A DNA stretch of 5,269 nucleotides. Source: Endomicrobium sp. (lineage in GTDB: Bacteria; Elusimicrobiota; Endomicrobiia; Endomicrobiales; Endomicrobiaceae). Shown in pieces: positions 1-5,269 of the stretch (positions are counted from its first letter, which is position 1; each line of letters begins with the position of its first letter). The notes under the pieces were generated by a model. It saw nothing but the letters and a program-made list of their open reading frames with translations. It did not search any database and was not told where the DNA came from. Position numbers and translations under genes: made by a program. The stretch lies in the NCBI GenBank assembly GCA_031273885.1, contig JAISRA010000071.1, forward strand, positions 1-5,269, in the 5' to 3' direction.

Positions 1-12
1 ATGCGTTTATTT

Positions 13-366
13 TTATACAATCAATTTAACTACAGCCATATCTGCACTATCGCCACGTCTTGTTCCAATTTTTATAATTTGCGTATATCCACCATTTCTT
101 CCTTTATACCTAGAAATTAAAACATCAAAAACCTTTCTTACAACATCTTTATTATTTATTTCACTGCTTATCGCTCTAATAGCGCTTAAATTGGCTTTTT
201 TTGCTTTTGTCACAAGTTTTTCAGAATAACTTACAAGCTCTTTTGCTTTCGGCAATGTAGTTGTTATTGTTTCATGCAGGAATAACTCGGTCGTTAAATT
301 GCGAAGCAACGCTTTTTTATGCGAACTTGTAATCCCAAGCTTACTTCCATTATAAGTTTTTATCAT
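13..366 (-). CDS. rplQ: 50S ribosomal protein L17
   Basis: Large-subunit ribosomal protein L17, which binds 23S rRNA near the peptide exit tunnel. The 117-residue product has the family pattern in order: KLG at 9-11, the HKKALLRNL block at 16-24, HETI followed by TT and KAKE near 31-43, and the GGYTQIIKIGTRRGD block at 92-106. I chose the ATG at 366 over an in-frame ATG at 378. It has a GGAG at 373-376 six bases upstream, while the 378 ATG has no visible ribosome binding site. With this start KLG also falls at residues 9-11, as in typical L17. The longer reading would add four residues (MEKK). The gene overlaps the last 17 bases of rpoA, so the two are probably translationally coupled. It is the last gene of the alpha operon; any terminator lies beyond the window edge. 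Confidence 0.95.
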   Translation of the reverse strand: MIKTYNGSKLGITSSHKKALLRNLTTELFLHETITTTLPKAKELVSYSEKLVTKAKKANLSAIRAISSEINNKDVVRKVFDVLISRYKGRNGGYTQIIKIGTRRGDSADMAVVKLIV

Positions 367-1342
367 TTTTTTCTCCATTTTTAATTTTCATACCAAACGT
401 CAGATTTAATTCTCCAAGTTTAGCTTTAATCTCTTCAAATGAACGTTTTCCGAGATTATTAAAATTCAAAAGATCCTCTTCCTCTATTTTAACAAGATCT
501 CCTACAGTTTCGATTCCTGCGTTTTTCAAGCTGTTTGAAGATCTTGTTGAAAAACCAATAACGTTTATCGATTGATCAAAAATTCCTTCTTCCACAATAT
601 CTTTTTTACTTTCAGATGTTTTTTCTACAATAATTTTTTCAGATTCAATAGGCTCACCGGTAAAAATTACAAGACTATTCCTCAATATTTTTGCAGATTT
701 TATCAGAGCATCTCTAGGAGTCACTGAACCGTCAGTACATATTTCCATTATAAGTCTGTCATAATTAATAATTTGCTCCACACGAGTATTCTCAACTTCG
801 TAATTAACTTTTGTTATAGGAGAAAACAATGAATCAAGAAGTATTGTTCCTACAGGATACTTGCTTGCTTCCATTTCTTCGGCAAGTACATAACCCCTGC
901 CTAAGGATACTTCCATTTCCATTTCAAGCACTGTGCCATTATCTATATTTGCAATTTCCTGCTCAGAATTCATTATCTCCACATTGACATTTGCTTCAAT
1001 ATCTTTTGCAATAACTTTTCCGGGTTTTTTTACTCTTAAAAAAAGTCTTTCTGGCCCGTTAGAATAAAGTTTTATCCTTATTTTTTTCAAATTTAAAACA
1101 ATCTGTGCTACATCTTCTTTAACGCCTTTTAAAACTGCAAATTCATGTAACGCTCCGGTAATTCTTACTGAAGTAATAGCAGCACCTTCAAGACTTGAAA
1201 GAAGAATTCTTCTCAACGAATTACCTATTGTATGACCATAACCGCGTTCAAAAGGCACTGCGGTAAAACGACCATAAAATCTCGTAGCAGTTTTTTCGTC
1301 TAAAATAAATTTGCGCAACTTTTCTAAATCCGGTGCTTTCAT
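350..1342 (-). CDS. rpoA: DNA-directed RNA polymerase subunit alpha
   Basis: Alpha subunit of RNA polymerase. Its N-terminal domain dimerises and nucleates assembly with beta and beta', and its C-terminal domain contacts UP-element DNA and activators. The 330-residue length is normal. The N-terminal domain shows the FERGYGHTIGNSLRRILLSSLEG signature at about 31-53 and GRGYVLAEE at 148-156. A charged linker runs from about 233 to 253. The C-terminal domain (about 254-320) has the DNA-contact set of the family: R267, N270 and K273 correspond by alignment to E. coli R265, N268 and K271. The helix-hairpin-helix NLGKRSFEEIK is at 296-306. The last ten residues are a Lys/Asn-rich tail whose codons overlap the start of rplQ. 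The ATG has a GAGG (1352-1355) nine bases upstream. It follows rpsD by 39 bases, the usual alpha-operon order. Confidence 0.98.
   Translation of the reverse strand: MKAPDLEKLRKFILDEKTATRFYGRFTAVPFERGYGHTIGNSLRRILLSSLEGAAITSVRITGALHEFAVLKGVKEDVAQIVLNLKKIRIKLYSNGPERLFLRVKKPGKVIAKDIEANVNVEIMNSEQEIANIDNGTVLEMEMEVSLGRGYVLAEEMEASKYPVGTILLDSLFSPITKVNYEVENTRVEQIINYDRLIMEICTDGSVTPRDALIKSAKILRNSLVIFTGEPIESEKIIVEKTSESKKDIVEEGIFDQSINVIGFSTRSSNSLKNAGIETVGDLVKIEEEDLLNFNNLGKRSFEEIKAKLGELNLTFGMKIKNGEKNDKNL
373..376 (-). promoter_or_regulatory. Ribosome binding site that decides the rplQ start
   Basis: GGAG on the minus strand, separated by six A residues from the ATG at 366. It overlaps the alternative ATG at 378, which therefore looks like part of the Shine-Dalgarno context rather than a start. 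The site lies inside the rpoA coding sequence, which fits coupled translation of rpoA and rplQ. Confidence 0.7.
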
Positions 1343-1360
1343 TCTTTATAACCTCATTCA

Positions 1361-1377
1361 ACAAGCCATTTGGCTGT
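1361..1377. repeat. Small hairpin in the rpsD-rpoA spacer
   Basis: Read on the minus strand, ACAGCC and GGCTTGT flank an AAAT loop, giving four G/C-rich pairs and, after one bulged T, two more. It sits just upstream of the rpoA ribosome binding site (GAGG, 1352-1355) and is not followed by a T tract, so it does not look like a terminator. It may be an RNA processing or translation-modulating hairpin, or chance. Confidence 0.35.
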
Positions 1378-1381
1378 TAGT

Positions 1382-2008
1382 TTATTTTGAGTAGTATTCA
1401 ACAATAAGCTGACTGTTTACAGGATGAGAAACTTCTCCTGCAACAGGCTCATTTATGACTGTTCCAAGAATTTTATTTTTATCAAAACTCAACCATATAG
1501 GAATATTTGATGCCGTCTTTTCAACAAGTTTCTTCATGACAGTTCCTGCTCTATATTTTTCAGACACCGTTACAACATCACCAACTTTTACCTGATACCG
1601 CGGAACATCTACCTTTTTTCCATTAACTAAGACATTGCCGTGATTTATAATTTGTCTTGCCATTTTTTTAGATGATGCAAGCCCTAAACTGAAAACTACA
1701 TTGTCGAGCCTCAGCTCAAGAATTCTAAGCAAATTGTCTCCTGTCGAACCTTTCATTTTTTCAGCTACTTCATAATAACGACTAAATTGTCCTTCGGTCA
1801 AACCATATATTCTTCTTGCCTTCTGCTTTTCACGCAAATGTTTCGCATAATCGGATATTTTACTTTTGCCGGCACCATGTTGTCCCGGTCCATTTTTACC
1901 CCTTTTTCTTTCAAGAGTACAATTTAAAGAACATCTTTCCCCTTTCAGAAAAAGTTTTTCCTTTTCACGACGACACAACTTACATACTGACCCTAAATAA
2001 CGTGACAT
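1382..2008 (-). CDS. rpsD: 30S ribosomal protein S4
   Basis: Primary 16S rRNA-binding protein that starts assembly of the 30S body and, in E. coli and Bacillus, represses its own operon or gene. The 208-residue product begins MSRYLG as S4 should. It has a cysteine-type N-terminal zinc site (C9, C12, C26, C30), GPGQHG at 40-45, REKQKARRIYG at 59-69, and an S4 RNA-binding fold from about 98 to 160 that includes LRLDNVVFSLGL and VLVNGKKVDVP. It ends with the family's VNSQLIVEYYSK. The last two cysteines are separated by three residues instead of the usual four, with two extra residues before GPGQHG. The start is supported by GGAGGGG at 2018-2024, nine bases upstream. A terminator-like hairpin lies in the 96-base gap before it, so it may be controlled separately from rpsK. 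Confidence 0.97.
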   Translation of the reverse strand: MSRYLGSVCKLCRREKEKLFLKGERCSLNCTLERKRGKNGPGQHGAGKSKISDYAKHLREKQKARRIYGLTEGQFSRYYEVAEKMKGSTGDNLLRILELRLDNVVFSLGLASSKKMARQIINHGNVLVNGKKVDVPRYQVKVGDVVTVSEKYRAGTVMKKLVEKTASNIPIWLSFDKNKILGTVINEPVAGEVSHPVNSQLIVEYYSK

Positions 2009-2017
2009 TTATTAAAA

Positions 2018-2024
2018 CCCCTCC
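2018..2024 (-). promoter_or_regulatory. Strong ribosome binding site of rpsD
   Basis: GGAGGGG on the minus strand, nine bases before the rpsD ATG. It is a strong Shine-Dalgarno sequence and confirms the start that gives the canonical MSRYLG terminus. It lies 28 bases downstream of the terminator-like T tract, so rpsD can be translated independently of rpsK. Confidence 0.75.
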
Positions 2025-2052
2025 AAAGATATTCATAATCCTAACTTTTATT

Positions 2053-2082
2053 AAAAAAATGCTCGACAGCAAAACTGTCCAG
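2053..2082 (-). terminator. Terminator-like hairpin between rpsK and rpsD
   Basis: On the minus strand CTGGACAG pairs with CTGTCGAG around a TTTTG loop, giving seven pairs of eight with one G-G mismatch. Two bases later comes a run of seven T (2053-2059). This is the form of an intrinsic terminator, although the stem is short and interrupted. It sits 22 bases after the rpsK stop and 45 bases before the rpsD start, so full termination would separate rpsD-rpoA-rplQ from the operon. Partial termination or attenuation, or a chance hairpin, is more likely. No strong promoter is evident between it and rpsD. Confidence 0.45.
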
Positions 2083-2104
2083 TACAAACATTATCTTTTT
2101 TACA

Positions 2105-2497
2105 TTATACTCTTCTAGGTTTAGGCGAACGACAGCCGTCGTGCGGAACAGGAGTAATGTCTTTTATTGCCATTATGCCAAGACCAGAACTCTGCAAACC
2201 TCTTATTGCCGTCTCTCTTCCAGACACCGGACCGCTCACAAAAACCGCAACTTGTTTAACACCAATGTCAATAGCCTTCTTACCTACTGATACAGCTGTC
2301 ATTTGAGCCGCAAATGGAGTTCCCTTTTTTGTACCTTTAAATCCAGATCCACCTGCTGAGGCCCATACCAATGTATTACCTTTTTCATCTGTTATGTTAA
2401 CAATCGTATTATTAAATGTTGACAATACATAAGCTCTTGCTACTCCACCGATGTATTTTTTCTTTTTAAATTCACCACTCCTTTTTTCTTCGACCAT
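2105..2497 (-). CDS. rpsK: 30S ribosomal protein S11
   Basis: Small-subunit protein of the platform that contacts 16S rRNA near the mRNA exit and the Shine-Dalgarno helix. The 130-residue product has a Lys-rich N-terminal tail (to about 14). It then shows the S11 core: [12 protein letters not shown] at 26-37, [21 protein letters not shown] at 45-65, [22 protein letters not shown] at 85-106, and the C-terminal [10 protein letters not shown] block ending in PRRV. The start has GGAGGA at 2501-2506, only a few bases from the ATG, which is close but workable. Upstream, the gap to rpsM is 189 bases, far wider than usual for this pair. Downstream, 96 bases containing a terminator-like hairpin separate it from rpsD. 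Confidence 0.98.
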   Translation of the reverse strand: MVEEKRSGEFKKKKYIGGVARAYVLSTFNNTIVNITDEKGNTLVWASAGGSGFKGTKKGTPFAAQMTAVSVGKKAIDIGVKQVAVFVSGPVSGRETAIRGLQSSGLGIMAIKDITPVPHDGCRSPKPRRV

Positions 2498-2686
2498 ACT
2501 TCCTCCATATTTTATTTATGTTTCATCTTAAATCTTTACTCAAATACCGATACCGACTCATAATTTAGATAGTTGCTAAAATCTCATTCCTCATCACAGC
2601 AACAAATACTACACCTAATCATAAAACATTTTTAATACATGCATTGTGCACAGACAGCAAAGTCGATGAAACAACAAAAGTAGAAC
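2498..2686. other. Unusually long rpsM-rpsK spacer, no gene recognised
   Basis: This 189-base stretch separates two genes that are normally almost adjacent. Apart from the rpsK ribosome binding site at its left end I find no gene. Minus-strand reading gives only short stop-interrupted peptides. One frame reads LGVVFVAVMRNEILATI between two stops, and a 12-codon ATG frame begins MSRYRYLSKDLR; neither matches anything I know. A weak promoter-like pair, TTGCTG and TATTAA with 17 bases between, lies on the minus strand at about 2632-2660. Two adjacent short palindromes, ATGCAT and TGTGCACA, occupy 2639-2652. It could be a decayed insertion, a regulatory leader for rpsK, or simple spacer expansion. 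Confidence 0.5.
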
Positions 2687-3085
2687 TTACGATAATTTAG
2701 CCTTTTTACCCAAAGCTAGAGCCCTCCCTGCACCAACAGTCTTTCTCTTACCGCGTCTCGTACGTGCATTGGTTTTAGATCTTTGTCCTCTTACAGGAAG
2801 ATTTCTTCTGTGACGAGACCCTCTGTAACTACCTATTTCTATTAGTCTTTTAATATTTGCTTGAATTTCTCTTCTGAGATCTCCTTCAACTTTTAGATTT
2901 TTTGATATAAGATTATTTATCTTATTAACTTCTTCTCCTACTAAATCTTTAACTCTCTTTGCAGGATCTAAAGCAAGTTCTGCAATAATTTCGCCAGACA
3001 TGGCGGGCCCGATACCGTAAATATATCTTAACGCTATATCAAGTCTTTTGTTCTTTGGTAAATCTATCCCAGCTACACGAGCCAT
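2687..3085 (-). CDS. rpsM: 30S ribosomal protein S13
   Basis: Small-subunit head protein that contacts 16S rRNA, the P-site tRNA and the large subunit through intersubunit bridges. The product opens with [14 protein letters not shown] and has the [14 protein letters not shown] helix-turn region at about 21-34. It continues with [10 protein letters not shown] at 65-74 and the basic block [28 protein letters not shown], which is the family signature. At 132 residues it is slightly longer than usual: after KTV it carries [15 protein letters not shown] rather than a short lysine-rich end. The start has GGAGGA at 3092-3097, six bases upstream. It follows rpmJ by 82 bases in the standard order. Confidence 0.98.
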   Translation of the reverse strand: MARVAGIDLPKNKRLDIALRYIYGIGPAMSGEIIAELALDPAKRVKDLVGEEVNKINNLISKNLKVEGDLRREIQANIKRLIEIGSYRGSRHRRNLPVRGQRSKTNARTRRGKRKTVGAGRALALGKKAKLS

Positions 3086-3119
3086 TTTATATCCTCCGTA
3101 TTTTTTGCTCTATTTCTTT

Positions 3120-3125
3120 ATTATA
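3120..3125 (-). promoter_or_regulatory. Isolated perfect -10-like box before rpsM
   Basis: TATAAT on the minus strand, 35 bases upstream of the rpsM start in the rpmJ-rpsM gap. No good -35 hexamer stands 16-18 bases upstream, and it lacks the TG of an extended -10. In DNA this AT-rich the match may be chance. If real, it would give rpsM and the downstream genes an internal promoter. Confidence 0.2.
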
Positions 3126-3167
3126 CACGATATCACGACGTCTTTTGTTCTCAGTTTTTTATTCATT

Positions 3168-3281
3168 TTAACCCTGTCTTTGCTTGTGTCTGGGATCTGA
3201 ACATATCACTCTTACCACACCTTTACGTTTTACTATTTTACATTTCTGGCAAATCGGTTTTACTGATGCCCTGACTTTCAT
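3168..3281 (-). CDS. rpmJ: 50S ribosomal protein L36
   Basis: The smallest ribosomal protein, located in the large subunit where it binds 23S rRNA. The 37-codon frame reads [20 protein letters not shown], then [17 protein letters not shown] and TAA, the complete canonical L36. It is the zinc-binding type, with ligands C11, C14, C27 and H32. The ATG has GGAG at 3290-3293, eight bases upstream. It lies 31 bases after infA and before rpsM, exactly where rpmJ sits in the alpha operon of many bacteria. It is easily missed by gene callers because of its length. Confidence 0.97.
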   Translation of the reverse strand: MKVRASVKPICQKCKIVKRKGVVRVICSDPRHKQRQG

Positions 3282-3312
3282 TTTTCGCACTCCACTATTC
3301 AATACTAAATTT

Positions 3313-3534
3313 TCACTTCTCTCTATATATTATTCTTCCTCTCGTTAAGTCATAAGGAGAAAGTTCTACTTTCACCTTATCACCGGGAAGGATCTTTATA
3401 TAATGCATTCTCATCTTACCGCAAATATGCGCCAAAATAATATGCCCACCCTCTGTAATTTTTACTTTAAATACCACATTTGGCAAAGATTCCAAAATTA
3501 TTCCATCAACGATAATTTTCTCTTCCTTATTCAT
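3313..3534 (-). CDS. infA: Translation initiation factor IF-1
   Basis: Single-domain OB-fold factor that occupies the 30S A site during initiation and helps IF-2 and IF-3 select the initiator tRNA. The 73-residue product matches the family along its whole length: [12 protein letters not shown] at 15-26, [21 protein letters not shown] at 34-54 and the C-terminal [13 protein letters not shown] at 56-68. C38 stands where a Ser is common. The ATG comes one base after the map stop codon, and its AAAGG (3541-3545) lies inside the last map codons, so map and infA are tightly coupled. The map-infA-rpmJ order is common in Firmicutes and several other phyla. Confidence 0.98.
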   Translation of the reverse strand: MNKEEKIIVDGIILESLPNVVFKVKITEGGHIILAHICGKMRMHYIKILPGDKVKVELSPYDLTRGRIIYREK

Positions 3535-3535
3535 T

Positions 3536-4318
3536 TTATGCCTTTGTTAAAATTTCGCATCCATCTTGAGTTACCGCAACAGTATGCTCAAAATGAGCGC
3601 TTAAACTACCATCCTTTGTAACAACCGTCCAATCATCATCCGAAATACAAACTTCATAACTTCCAACGTTCACCATAGGCTCTATTGCAATAACCATGCC
3701 TGCAATAAGTTTAATACCAGTATCGGCTTTACCGTAATTAGGAATCTGAGGATCTTCATGCAAAGCCCTGCCTATTCCATGCCCAACAAAATCTCTCACT
3801 ATGGAAAATCCGGCCTTTTCAACTGTTTTTTGGACTGCACTGGAAATGTCGCCAACTCTGTTACCAGGCAGTGCCCGCTCAATACCTTTCCGTAAAGACA
3901 ACTCAGTAATTTCAAGAAGCTCTGCAGCAACGTTTGATATGCTACCAACCGCGTATGTTCTTGCCGCATCACCATAATAACCTTCGTAAAGTACTCCCAT
4001 ATCCACAGAAACTATGTCTCCTGATTTAAGTACGCGCGAAACACTCGGGATTCCGTGCACTACTTCGTCATTTATAGAAACACATGCAGATGCTGGAAAA
4101 GGAGAACGAATTCCTTGTACACCTAAAAACGCTGGGATCATTTTCAATGATCTTATATAATTTTCTGAAAAAATATCTATATCTTTCGTTGTTATTCCGG
4201 GCTTGATTATCTCAGAAAGCTTCTGTAAAATCTCTCCTACAACTCTCCCTGCAATCCTCATTTTTTCAATTTCTTTTGCTATTTTTAATTCTATTATTCT
4301 CTGTTTTTTTAAAAACAT
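3536..4318 (-). CDS. map: Methionine aminopeptidase, type I
   Basis: Cytoplasmic dinuclear metalloprotease that removes the N-terminal methionine from new proteins when the second residue is small. The five metal ligands of the pita-bread fold are present: D106 (VSVDMG), D117 (GDAARTY), H180 (GHGIGR), E213 (IEPM) and E244 (EHTVAVT). The substrate-side histidines H88 (VVHGIP) and H187 are also present. There is no N-terminal zinc-finger or SH3-binding extension. At 260 residues it is close to the normal size, with about ten extra basic and hydrophobic residues before the usual KEIEKMR start. The ATG at 4318 is supported by AGGAG at 4327-4331, eight bases upstream. It follows adk by 31 bases and runs into infA with a one-base gap. 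All catalytic residues are intact, so it should be active. Confidence 0.98.
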   Translation of the reverse strand: MFLKKQRIIELKIAKEIEKMRIAGRVVGEILQKLSEIIKPGITTKDIDIFSENYIRSLKMIPAFLGVQGIRSPFPASACVSINDEVVHGIPSVSRVLKSGDIVSVDMGVLYEGYYGDAARTYAVGSISNVAAELLEITELSLRKGIERALPGNRVGDISSAVQKTVEKAGFSIVRDFVGHGIGRALHEDPQIPNYGKADTGIKLIAGMVIAIEPMVNVGSYEVCISDDDWTVVTKDGSLSAHFEHTVAVTQDGCEILTKA

Positions 4319-4326
4319 CCCAAATA

Positions 4327-4331
4327 CTCCT
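4327..4331 (-). promoter_or_regulatory. Ribosome binding site deciding the map start
   Basis: AGGAG on the minus strand, eight bases before the ATG at 4318. It supports the longer N-terminus ([12 protein letters not shown]) over the internal ATG at codon 20, which would remove part of the conserved first helix. Confidence 0.65.
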
Positions 4332-4349
4332 AAACATACTCAACAAAAA

Positions 4350-4979
4350 CTATATTTTTATTTTTCTGCTTATTTGTTCAAATACATTTGATTCATCTTT
4401 AAGCCCGTCTATATCTATAAGTAGACCGGCTTTACTGTAATACTCAACCAAAGGTTTTGTCTGCTTCTCATAAACACTAAGCCTATCTCTGACAGTATCT
4501 TCTCTATCATCATTTCTTTGGACTAACCTACCACCACAAACATCACATTTCCCAACTTCTTTTGGCGGCAGAGCTGTTATATGATAGCTTGCTCCGCATG
4601 AACAAACTCTTCTTCCTGCTATTCTCTTAATCGCTTCTTCAAAACATATATCTATAAAAAAAACTGCATCTATTTTTATACTTTCAGATTTAAGAATTAC
4701 ATTCAGTTTTTCAGCTTGTCTTACAGTCCTTGGAAATCCGTCTAAAAGAAATCCTTTTTTCATATAGTCTTTCACAAAATATTTTTTTACCATATCAATA
4801 ACTAATGCATCAGGAACAAGCTGACCCGACGTAAGAAGTTCACTTATTATCCTTTCTGATCTTTTTGCCTCCCTAAACATTTCACCTGTAGATAAATGAA
4901 CTACACTAAATCTTTCAACAATCTTTTTTGCCTGTGTACCCTTCCCTGCTCCGGGAGGACCTAAAAGTATATAATTCAT
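4350..4979 (-). CDS. adk: Adenylate kinase, zinc-LID type
   Basis: Cytosolic enzyme that interconverts ATP plus AMP with two ADP. The 209-residue protein shows the P-loop GPPGAGKGT at 7-15, the AMP-site STGEMFR at 30-36, and the LLDGFPRT signature at 78-85. A long LID begins at GRR (122-124), followed by [13 protein letters not shown] at 155-167 with its catalytic arginines. The LID has four cysteines, C126, C128, C145 and C148, typical of zinc-binding adenylate kinases. The first pair is separated by one residue rather than the usual two. The start is supported by AGAAGG at 4985-4990, five bases upstream. Position between secY and map is classical, but here a 228-base spacer with a candidate promoter separates it from secY, so it may begin its own transcription unit. 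Confidence 0.98.
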   Translation of the reverse strand: MNYILLGPPGAGKGTQAKKIVERFSVVHLSTGEMFREAKRSERIISELLTSGQLVPDALVIDMVKKYFVKDYMKKGFLLDGFPRTVRQAEKLNVILKSESIKIDAVFFIDICFEEAIKRIAGRRVCSCGASYHITALPPKEVGKCDVCGGRLVQRNDDREDTVRDRLSVYEKQTKPLVEYYSKAGLLIDIDGLKDESNVFEQISRKIKI

Positions 4980-4990
4980 TTTCGCCTTCT

Positions 4991-5036
4991 AATTTAAAAT
5001 CACCAAAATTATCTATGCAAACAAATATTTTAAATT
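4991..5036. repeat. A/T inverted repeat beside the adk ribosome binding site
   Basis: Perfect 10-base arms at 4991-5000 and 5027-5036 (AATTTAAAAT and its complement) flank 26 bases. On the transcript the second arm ends directly before AGAAGG, the adk Shine-Dalgarno sequence. The stem would be made only of A-U pairs and hence weak. In DNA of this composition such a repeat can occur by chance. Confidence 0.4.
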
Positions 5037-5055
5037 TTGAAAGTACCTCTTATTA

Positions 5056-5084
5056 CTTATAATGAAGTATTTTGAGCTGTGCAA
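5056..5084 (-). promoter_or_regulatory. Candidate promoter for adk and the alpha operon
   Basis: On the minus strand TTGCAC (5079-5084) and TATAAG (5056-5061) are separated by exactly 17 bases. The -10 matches the sigma-70 consensus at five of six positions, the -35 at only three. A start about seven bases downstream would give a leader of roughly 70 bases before adk. The wide secY-adk gap makes a promoter plausible here, but the evidence is sequence pattern only. Confidence 0.4.
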
Positions 5085-5126
5085 TAATACACGACGCATA
5101 TAGTTTGAACTTTTTATTAAATAAAC

Positions 5127-5163
5127 CATAGCTTGACTTACTCATAGCTTGCAAATAAGCTAT
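5127..5163. repeat. Hairpin plus direct repeat cluster
   Basis: CATAGCTTG occurs twice on the plus strand, at 5127-5135 and 5143-5151, 16 bases apart. The second copy forms a perfect 7-base inverted repeat with AAGCTAT at 5157-5163 around a 6-base loop. On the transcript one ATAGCTT arm could therefore pair with either of two AAGCTAT arms, giving mutually exclusive hairpins. It could be an operator-like double site, a processing element or chance; it lies 45 bases after the secY stop and upstream of the candidate adk promoter. Confidence 0.45.
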
Positions 5164-5207
5164 ATCTTTTATAATGTAAAAAAATCAAAAGAGAAAGCAA
5201 AGACGTA

Positions 5208-5269
5208 TTATTTTACGTTAAACCATCTGCCCTTAACGCGCCCATCTTTCATAAAACCATCATAATGAC
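5208..5269 (-). CDS. secY: Preprotein translocase SecY, C-terminal tail (partial)
   Basis: Nineteen codons and a TAA stop are visible before the window edge, reading HYDGFMKDGRVKGRWFNVK. This matches the cytoplasmic C-terminal tail of SecY, which in many bacteria ends in a Y-x-G-F motif followed by basic residues such as GRxxGR. SecY is the membrane channel subunit of the Sec translocon. Its position directly upstream of adk on the same strand is the standard spc-operon order, which strengthens the call. The rest of the gene, with all its membrane segments, lies beyond the edge, so this rests on a short motif plus synteny. Confidence 0.78.
   Translation of the reverse strand, partial: HYDGFMKDGRVKGRWFNVK

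Larger units (their letters stand above)
4980..5207. other. Non-coding secY-adk spacer
   Basis: A 228-base region between genes that are usually close or overlapping. I see no coding frame of substance on either strand. It contains, in minus-strand order, a short hairpin with an extra direct repeat (5127-5163), a candidate promoter (5056-5084), and an A/T inverted repeat (4991-5036) ending just before the adk ribosome binding site. No convincing intrinsic terminator follows the secY stop; the hairpin at 5144-5163 has no T tract after it on the minus strand. Confidence 0.6.

Noticed and set aside
1816..2118. Open frame of 100 codons on the plus strand over the start of rpsD
   Set aside because: It is antisense to the well-supported rpsD and its upstream gap, has no family resemblance and a composition typical of a shadow frame.
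2572..2603. GTTGCT and AGCAAC inverted repeat in the rpsM-rpsK spacer
   Set aside because: Six base pairs around a 20-base loop, with no T tract and no extension; expected by chance.
3109..3166. Short minus-strand frame beginning ATGAATAAAAAACTG in the rpmJ-rpsM gap
   Set aside because: Fewer than 20 codons, no ribosome binding site, and its first bases touch the end of rpmJ; no resemblance to a known small protein.
3403..3621. Open frame of 72 codons on the plus strand across infA and map
   Set aside because: Antisense to two conserved genes, no recognisable motif and no ribosome binding site of note.
4203..4391. Open frame of 62 codons on the plus strand over the map-adk junction
   Set aside because: Antisense shadow; its hydrophobic look comes from the complement of charged, AT-rich codons in map.
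5144..5163. Hairpin after secY as the spc-operon terminator
   Set aside because: On the transcribed strand the stem is followed by GAGTAAGTC, not a run of T, so it does not fit an intrinsic terminator.

Overview
The window is a stretch of bacterial core ribosomal-protein genes, all transcribed right to left (minus strand). In transcription order it holds the 3' end of secY, then adk, map, infA, rpmJ, rpsM, rpsK, rpsD, rpoA and rplQ. This is the end of the spc operon followed by the complete alpha operon, in the order common to many bacteria. The DNA is AT-rich, by eye roughly one third G+C. Every start has a recognisable Shine-Dalgarno sequence of the GGAGG/AAGG type.

The protein sequences are clearly bacterial and intact. 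From the AT-richness, the flavour of RpoA and SecY, and several loose intergenic spacers in an operon that is usually tight, my tentative guess is a member of Elusimicrobiota such as a host-associated Endomicrobium. This is inference from memory and I could not check it.

Layout from the upstream (right) end: SecY C-terminal tail (5208-5269); a 228-base non-coding spacer (4980-5207) with a small hairpin/direct-repeat cluster, a candidate promoter and an A/T inverted repeat next to the adk ribosome binding site; adk (4350-4979); map (3536-4318); infA (3313-3534), one base after map; rpmJ (3168-3281), only 37 codons; rpsM (2687-3085); a 189-base spacer without an evident gene (2498-2686); rpsK (2105-2497); a 96-base spacer with a terminator-like hairpin (2009-2104); rpsD (1382-2008); rpoA (350-1342); and rplQ (13-366), whose start lies inside the end of rpoA.

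The genes share one job, building and running the gene-expression machinery. SecY inserts and exports proteins, Adk balances adenine nucleotides, Map trims initiator methionine, and IF-1 assists initiation. L36, S13, S11, S4 and L17 are ribosomal proteins, and RpoA is the RNA polymerase assembly subunit. I see no mobile element, CRISPR array, tRNA or rRNA, and no novel multi-gene system. The points worth a second look are the wide spacers, the terminator-like hairpin before rpsD, shortened zinc-knuckle spacings in Adk and S4, and the start of rplQ.
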